From contig CALAJG010000038.1 of the NCBI GenBank assembly GCA_937923375.1, positions 1 through 9,164 on the forward strand: 9,164 bases of DNA. Direction: 5' to 3'. The notes beneath the pieces are model-generated. The model was not told where the DNA came from and did no database searches. It saw nothing but the letters and a program-made list of their open reading frames with translations. Made by a program: the position numbers and the translations under genes. The DNA comes from an uncultured Leucothrix sp. GTDB lineage: Bacteria; Pseudomonadota; Gammaproteobacteria; Thiotrichales; Thiotrichaceae. Positions 6,482-9,164 of this stretch are shown here, in pieces (positions within the stretch are counted from its first letter, which is position 1; each line of letters begins with the position of its first letter).

Positions 6482-7129
6482 CTAGGTGACGACGCCATAT
6501 TGCTCACGATAAGTAGTGATTCGCTGGAGTAGTTCGGTATCCTTGGCTGTTTGTTCAATATGCTGAATGACGTTGTGCAATCCAATAATGTGCAGCACGC
6601 TGATGCCATAGGTTTCTTCAACTTCTTGCACGGCGGATTTCACACCTGTACCGCGCTCCTGCCGATCCAGCGAAATCGCGATACCGGCAAGGGTTGCACC
6701 AGCTGACTGTACAAACTCAGCCGCTTCCCGGCAGGCTGTACCAGCACTGATCACGTCATCAACAACCAAAACGCGGCCTTCAAGTGGGGCCCCGACTATG
6801 TTGCCGCCTTCACCATGATCTTTAGCTTCTTTACGGTTATAAGCGTATGGGTAATCGATACCGTGCTTTTCATACAAAGTCGCGGCTACTACTGAAACGA
6901 GTGGTATGCCTTTGTAAGCGGGGCCAAATAACATATCAAATTTAAGGCCAGAGTCGACAATAGCCTGAGCATAATAATCGCCAAGCCTGGCTAGAGCAGA
7001 GCCTGTTTGAAACAAACCAAAATTGAAAAAATACGGGCTCAGGCGACCAGATTTAAGCGTGTAGTCACCAAAGCTAAGTACGTTGTTGTCGATGGCAAAC
7101 TTAAGGAATTCGGTTTGGTAGTCTTTCAT
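6482..7129 (-). CDS. pyrE: Orotate phosphoribosyltransferase
   Basis: PyrE joins orotate to PRPP to form orotidine 5'-monophosphate, the fifth step of UMP synthesis in the cytoplasm. The 215-residue protein is close to the 213-residue E. coli enzyme from end to end, which also fixes the start (MKDYQTEFLKFA). Visible motifs are TLKSGRLSPYFFN (24-36, orotate and PRPP contacts including Lys26), FGPAYKGIP (68-76), the mobile catalytic loop YNRKEAKDHGEGG (97-109) with Arg99, Lys100, Lys103 and His105, and the PRPP-binding motif VLVVDDVISAGTA (120-132). The enzyme acts as a dimer, so the loop from one subunit serves its partner. The ribosome site is weak (AGGCAG about 11 nt upstream). The gene stands alone, divergent from the DUF3622 gene, with an extended -10 promoter and a shared bidirectional terminator. 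rph, its neighbour in E. coli, is not in the window, and no UTP attenuator is evident. Confidence 0.98.
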   Translation of the reverse strand: MKDYQTEFLKFAIDNNVLSFGDYTLKSGRLSPYFFNFGLFQTGSALARLGDYYAQAIVDSGLKFDMLFGPAYKGIPLVSVVAATLYEKHGIDYPYAYNRKEAKDHGEGGNIVGAPLEGRVLVVDDVISAGTACREAAEFVQSAGATLAGIAISLDRQERGTGVKSAVQEVEETYGISVLHIIGLHNVIQHIEQTAKDTELLQRITTYREQYGVVT

Positions 7130-7165
7130 AATGCGCGCTGCTGCCTATGGCTAAAAGTAGGCTGA

Positions 7166-7174
7166 AGTATAACA
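7166..7174 (-). promoter_or_regulatory. Candidate extended -10 promoter of pyrE
   Basis: On the minus strand TGT precedes TATACT, an extended -10 with 5/6 match, about 36 nt upstream of the pyrE ATG. The sequence 17 nt further upstream (GGCAAT) is a poor -35. This leaves a leader of about 30 nt, too short for an E. coli style pyrE attenuator. Confidence 0.45.
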
Positions 7175-7274
7175 AAATAGAACGCTATATTGCCTCGATT
7201 GATTTACAATTAACGCAGCGAAGCAATTCACGCTTAACTAACCAATTTAGCTAACTGAAAGGAAGTAATACCTA

Positions 7275-7493
7275 ATGGCAGCAGGCAGTAAATATGCGAT
7301 TAAAATTGTTCAGGAAGACTCTATCTGGACAGCCGATATTACACGTCGGGTGAGTCGAAAAGAGGTGATTGTTTCCAAGACAAAAAGCGGGTTCGCAAAC
7401 GAAGCTGAGGCCCAGGAATGGGCAGAAGCTGAGTTAAAAGGGTTTGTGGAGAACCAAAGCAAGCGGAATAAGCTTCGAAATGACAAACGTTAA
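7275..7493 (+). CDS. DUF3622 domain protein
   Basis: A 72-residue basic soluble protein with the features of DUF3622 small proteins of Gammaproteobacteria: an N-terminal beta-rich half with SIWTADITRRVSRKEVIVSK (16-35) and a helical half with GFANEAEAQEWAEAELKGF (39-57), ending in a Lys/Arg-rich tail. It resembles a small two-stranded sheet plus helix fold. The family's function is unknown to me. The start is well supported by AAAGGA (7258-7263), 11 nt before the ATG. The gene is divergent from pyrE (145 nt apart) and ends 9 nt from the end of umuD, which runs the other way, so no separate terminator fits between them. There is no signal peptide or membrane segment. Confidence 0.8.
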   Translation: MAAGSKYAIKIVQEDSIWTADITRRVSRKEVIVSKTKSGFANEAEAQEWAEAELKGFVENQSKRNKLRNDKR

Positions 7494-7502
7494 AATCACA
7501 TT

Positions 7503-7952
7503 TCAGAGGTTGTGGATGGCATGTGTTACGCACCCCCAAATCACTAACTCACTTTCATCATGGATGTGTATCGGCTTGAATGCGGGATTTTCTGGTACTA
7601 ATTGAATGCCCCTTGAATCACGCTGCAGGCGCTTAACCGTCAGTTCTCCATGCACTACGGCAATCACTACAGAGCCATTTACAGCTGTCTTGGAACGGTC
7701 AATAATCAGCAAGTCACCATCGTGAATACCAGCACCAATCATAGAATCGCCTTCGACCTTTAGCATGAACGTGGCTGCGGGTCTGGGCACCATCAGCTTG
7801 TTCAGATCAATTGGGTTGTCCAGGTGATCATCCGCCGGTGAAGCAAAGCCCGCAGCGATGCGACAAGAGAATAATGGGATCTCCTGAAGGCTAGTGCTGT
7901 GCAGTAATGGTTGAATAGTGGTGGTTGTTATTGTGCGTTGTATGGCGCTCAT
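7503..7952 (-). CDS. umuD: UmuD-type SOS mutagenesis protein (S24 autoproteolytic peptidase), orphan
   Basis: UmuD is cut by its own Ser/Lys site on RecA filaments; UmuD' then forms DNA polymerase V with UmuC for mutagenic lesion bypass. The 149-residue protein aligns with E. coli UmuD with a constant 10-residue offset. The cleavage site is Ala34-Gly35 (AAGFASP, where E. coli has Cys-Gly), the nucleophile is Ser70 (GDSMI) and the general base is Lys107 (VKRLQ). IDLNKLMV (48-55) and DGDLLIID (78-85) are further family blocks. It lacks a DNA-binding domain, which separates it from LexA. The N-terminal arm is 10 residues longer than in E. coli and Thr-rich (TITTTT, 7-12). A strong AAGGGGA lies 5 nt before the ATG. 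No umuC follows: downstream is the convergent DUF3622 gene, 9 nt away. No CTG-N10-CAG LexA box is visible upstream. Confidence 0.93.
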   Translation of the reverse strand: MSAIQRTITTTTIQPLLHSTSLQEIPLFSCRIAAGFASPADDHLDNPIDLNKLMVPRPAATFMLKVEGDSMIGAGIHDGDLLIIDRSKTAVNGSVVIAVVHGELTVKRLQRDSRGIQLVPENPAFKPIHIHDESELVIWGCVTHAIHNL

Positions 7953-7967
7953 TGAGATCCCCTTGAT

Positions 7968-8005
7968 GTTTCATTTTTTAGTTTTGAATGAGTTTAGAAT
8001 GAAAC
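7968..8005. promoter_or_regulatory. Candidate operator upstream of umuD: inverted GTTTCATT/AATGAAAC with an extra half site
   Basis: GTTTCATT (7968-7975) is mirrored perfectly by AATGAAAC (7998-8005), centres 30 nt apart. A third copy of the core, GAATGA at 7986-7991, lies 11 nt before the GAATGA at 7997-8002, so the half sites sit on roughly one face of the helix. The array covers the likely umuD promoter, which suits a repressor or activator site. The regulator is unknown and this is not the E. coli LexA consensus. Confidence 0.4.
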
Positions 8006-8018
8006 AAAAAGAGAACAA
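7991..8018 (-). promoter_or_regulatory. Possible umuD promoter
   Basis: On the minus strand TTGTTC (8013-8018) and TAAACT (7991-7996) are 16 nt apart, about 40 nt upstream of the umuD start. Each hexamer matches consensus at 4 of 6 or fewer positions, so this is tentative. The right arm of the inverted repeat lies in the spacer. Confidence 0.3.
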
Positions 8019-8102
8019 AAGGCGGTTTGCAGGGGTGTATGGTATCAAAATGTGGATTGGCGGTACTATTTAAGAACGTTTAAACCCTAATGGGATTACC
8101 TC

Positions 8103-8876
8103 ATGAATAAAGAAAATAAACTGGCCGTCATCACCGGTGCTGAAGGGGGTATAGGGTCGGGAATCGCACGCGCGTTAGTCGAGAAGGGCTGGGACGTTGC
8201 GCTAAACGACCTGCCTACCACCGCAGGCTCACCGCTCAGAGAGGAGCTCGTGAAGTGCGGTTCACACGTTGAGCTCATAGCAGGTGATGTGTCGAGTGAA
8301 GCGGATGTTGAACGACTATTTGAAACGATTATTGAGCGGTTCAACCGAGCGCCAGAATTGCTAGTGAACAATGCGGGTATTCAGACTTGGAAGCCGCTGC
8401 TTGAACTCACCCTCGCGGAGTGGGAGCGCACCCTATCAACCAATCTTACAGGCTGTTTTTTGAATACGCGCTGCTTCGCACAGCATGCGATTAGGCATAA
8501 TAAAGGCGGCGTGATCATCAATATTGGCTCGGGTTGCAACAAACTCGCTTTTCCTAATCTCGTCGATTACACCGCTTCAAAAGGTGGTATTGAGATGTTT
8601 ACCAAGTCTGCCGCATTAGAGCTGGGTGAGCATAATATTCGCGTTAACTGTATCGCACCTGGCGCTATAGAAACTGAGCGTACGCAAGAAGAGGCAGGAG
8701 ATTACGCTGCGAGTTGGAGCAAGCTCACGCCGCTTGGCCGTATTGGTAAACCGTCGGATGTGGCAGCGGCTGTTTTGTTGTTGGCGGGTGAAGAGGCTAG
8801 TTTTATTAGCGGGCAGACGCTTGGGGTTGATGGGGGATTGTTTTCGCGGGCGGCTTGGCCTGAGGAGTATTCGTAG
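8103..8876 (+). CDS. Short-chain dehydrogenase/reductase (SDR), classical type
   Basis: A 257-residue classical SDR, the usual length. The cofactor loop is TGAEGGIG (11-18), followed by NNAG (89-92), Asn114 (NLTG), Ser143 (IGSG), Tyr156 and Lys160 (YTASK), giving a complete Asn-Ser-Tyr-Lys tetrad, and then APGAIETE (185-192). Asp36 at the end of the second strand (LNDLP) favours NAD(H) over NADP(H) by the usual rule. SGQTLGVDGG (236-245) is the common C-terminal motif. It resembles the broad group annotated as glucose 1-dehydrogenase or 3-oxoacyl-ACP reductase, but the substrate cannot be assigned. No pathway neighbours help: it is divergent from umuD (150 nt apart) and followed by an AT-rich gap. 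The ribosome site is weak (GGGA, 7 nt before the ATG), but conservation near the N-terminus supports this start. Confidence 0.93.
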   Translation: MNKENKLAVITGAEGGIGSGIARALVEKGWDVALNDLPTTAGSPLREELVKCGSHVELIAGDVSSEADVERLFETIIERFNRAPELLVNNAGIQTWKPLLELTLAEWERTLSTNLTGCFLNTRCFAQHAIRHNKGGVIINIGSGCNKLAFPNLVDYTASKGGIEMFTKSAALELGEHNIRVNCIAPGAIETERTQEEAGDYAASWSKLTPLGRIGKPSDVAAAVLLLAGEEASFISGQTLGVDGGLFSRAAWPEEYS

Positions 8877-8902
8877 GCGAATGGGTGTTGCTAGTGTTCT
8901 TC

Positions 8903-8931
8903 TTGTTTACTCGCTGTGATTTCCGTATAGT
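8903..8931 (+). promoter_or_regulatory. Candidate sigma70 promoter for the genes at the right edge
   Basis: TTGTTT (8903-8908) and TATAGT (8926-8931) are separated by 17 nt, with a 5/6 match in the -10. It lies in the AT-rich stretch just after the SDR gene and would give a leader of about 58 nt before the ATG at 8996. An alternative pair, TTGGAA (8934-8939) and AATAAT (8956-8961), spaced 16 nt, follows closely. Confidence 0.4.
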
Positions 8932-8948
8932 TCTTGGAAACTTCAAGC

Positions 8949-8970
8949 GAAAATTAATAATTTTCTTTTT
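8949..8970 (+). terminator. Weak AT-rich hairpin with T run after the SDR gene
   Basis: GAAAATT (8949-8955) pairs with AATTTTC (8959-8965) around the loop AAT, followed by TTTTT. It lies 72 nt after the SDR stop codon. With a single G-C pair the stem is weak, so it is only a possible terminator. It could instead be a leader hairpin of the transcript starting near 8938. Confidence 0.3.
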
Positions 8971-8995
8971 AATCAATAGGGTAGAAGGTTTTTTA

Positions 8996-9121
8996 ATGGA
9001 CTATGTATATCAGGATAGTGGGAAAACCCTCTATGCAGAATTCCGTATATCATACGTTATGTGTAGTAGGGCGACATGCATTGATGGGTCGCTTGCAGGT
9101 GAGCGCTATGTCATTCGTTAG
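8996..9121 (+). CDS. Possible 41-codon small ORF of unknown function
   Basis: This ORF encodes MDYVYQDSGKTLYAEF and so on, 41 residues with two cysteines (residues 23 and 28). I do not recognise it. The only support is positional: GAAGG (8984-8988) lies 7 nt before the ATG, a candidate promoter lies upstream, and its stop codon is 15 nt before the next ribosome-site/ATG pair, so it could be the first gene of a small operon or a leader peptide. It could equally be chance or a decayed fragment. The longer reading from 8885 adds only low-complexity hydrophobic sequence without a ribosome site. Confidence 0.22.
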   Translation: MDYVYQDSGKTLYAEFRISYVMCSRATCIDGSLAGERYVIR

Positions 9122-9136
9122 AATTGTGGAGAGCTA

Positions 9137-9164
9137 ATGACCTCAAAGAAAGAATTGTCGGAAG
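9137..9164 (+). CDS. Start of a gene leaving the right edge (product unknown)
   Basis: An ATG at 9137 follows GGAG (9128-9131) by 5 nt, a good ribosome site, and opens a frame MTSKKELSE that is still open at the window edge after nine codons. Too little is visible to name a family. Confidence 0.45.

Noticed and set aside
8078..8085. GTTTAAAC palindrome upstream of the SDR gene
   Set aside because: An 8-bp palindrome in AT-rich intergenic DNA is easily due to chance, and it has no further arms or repeats.
7953..8102. E. coli type LexA box upstream of umuD
   Set aside because: Searched by eye on both strands for CTG-N10-CAG and found none.
8885..9121. 78-codon plus-strand ORF
   Set aside because: The first half is low-complexity hydrophobic and AT-rich sequence with no ribosome site. 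Only the part from 8996 has a plausible start, and that is doubtful too.
9050..9136. Possible integron attC-like site near the right edge (GTTAT and GTTAG elements with short inverted repeats GCGAC/GTCGC)
   Set aside because: The core sites do not match RYYYAAC/GTTRRRY properly, the arms do not pair in the expected order, and no integrase or cassette array is present.

Overview
This window looks like a piece of a gammaproteobacterial chromosome of moderate GC content, probably marine or environmental. The basis is protein resemblance: the PyrE is close to that of E. coli along its whole length, the YebC-family protein has the gammaproteobacterial MGRAYQNRKESMAKT start, and there is a UmuD and a DUF3622 protein. 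No rRNA, tRNA, CRISPR array, transposase or phage gene was seen. Most of the window is ordinary housekeeping and accessory metabolism rather than a defence island or mobile element.

Left half (1-5164): all genes are on the minus strand. Reading in their direction of transcription (right to left) there is a GAF-like/EAL cyclic-di-GMP phosphodiesterase followed 30 nt later by a Rossmann/DUF2520 protein. Next is a small protein with two DUF1127 motifs, with its own sigma70-like promoter and a clear terminator. A YebC-family translation/regulatory protein follows, then MsrA (methionine sulfoxide reductase), and 30 nt after MsrA a secreted amidohydrolase of the YtcJ type that runs off the left edge. 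The amidohydrolase is 352 codons long as seen and lacks only its C-terminus.

Right half (5165-9164): orientation alternates gene by gene. A class-IV PLP aminotransferase (+) converges on pyrE (-), and the two share an 18-bp perfect-stem bidirectional terminator. pyrE diverges from a DUF3622 gene (+), which meets umuD (-) tail to tail with only 9 nt between them. umuD diverges from a short-chain dehydrogenase (+). After it comes an AT-rich stretch with a candidate promoter, a doubtful 41-codon ORF, and the first nine codons of a gene that leaves the window.

The genes do not form one pathway. The points most worth a second look are four: a umuD with no umuC beside it and no visible LexA box, but a cluster of GAATGA-type half sites around its promoter; a class-IV aminotransferase in which the usual PLP-contacting Glu is Thr and the catalytic Lys does not fall at the canonical position; a duplicated DUF1127 protein; and the run of hairpins between the aminotransferase and pyrE. 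I see no convincing evidence for an undescribed multi-gene system.
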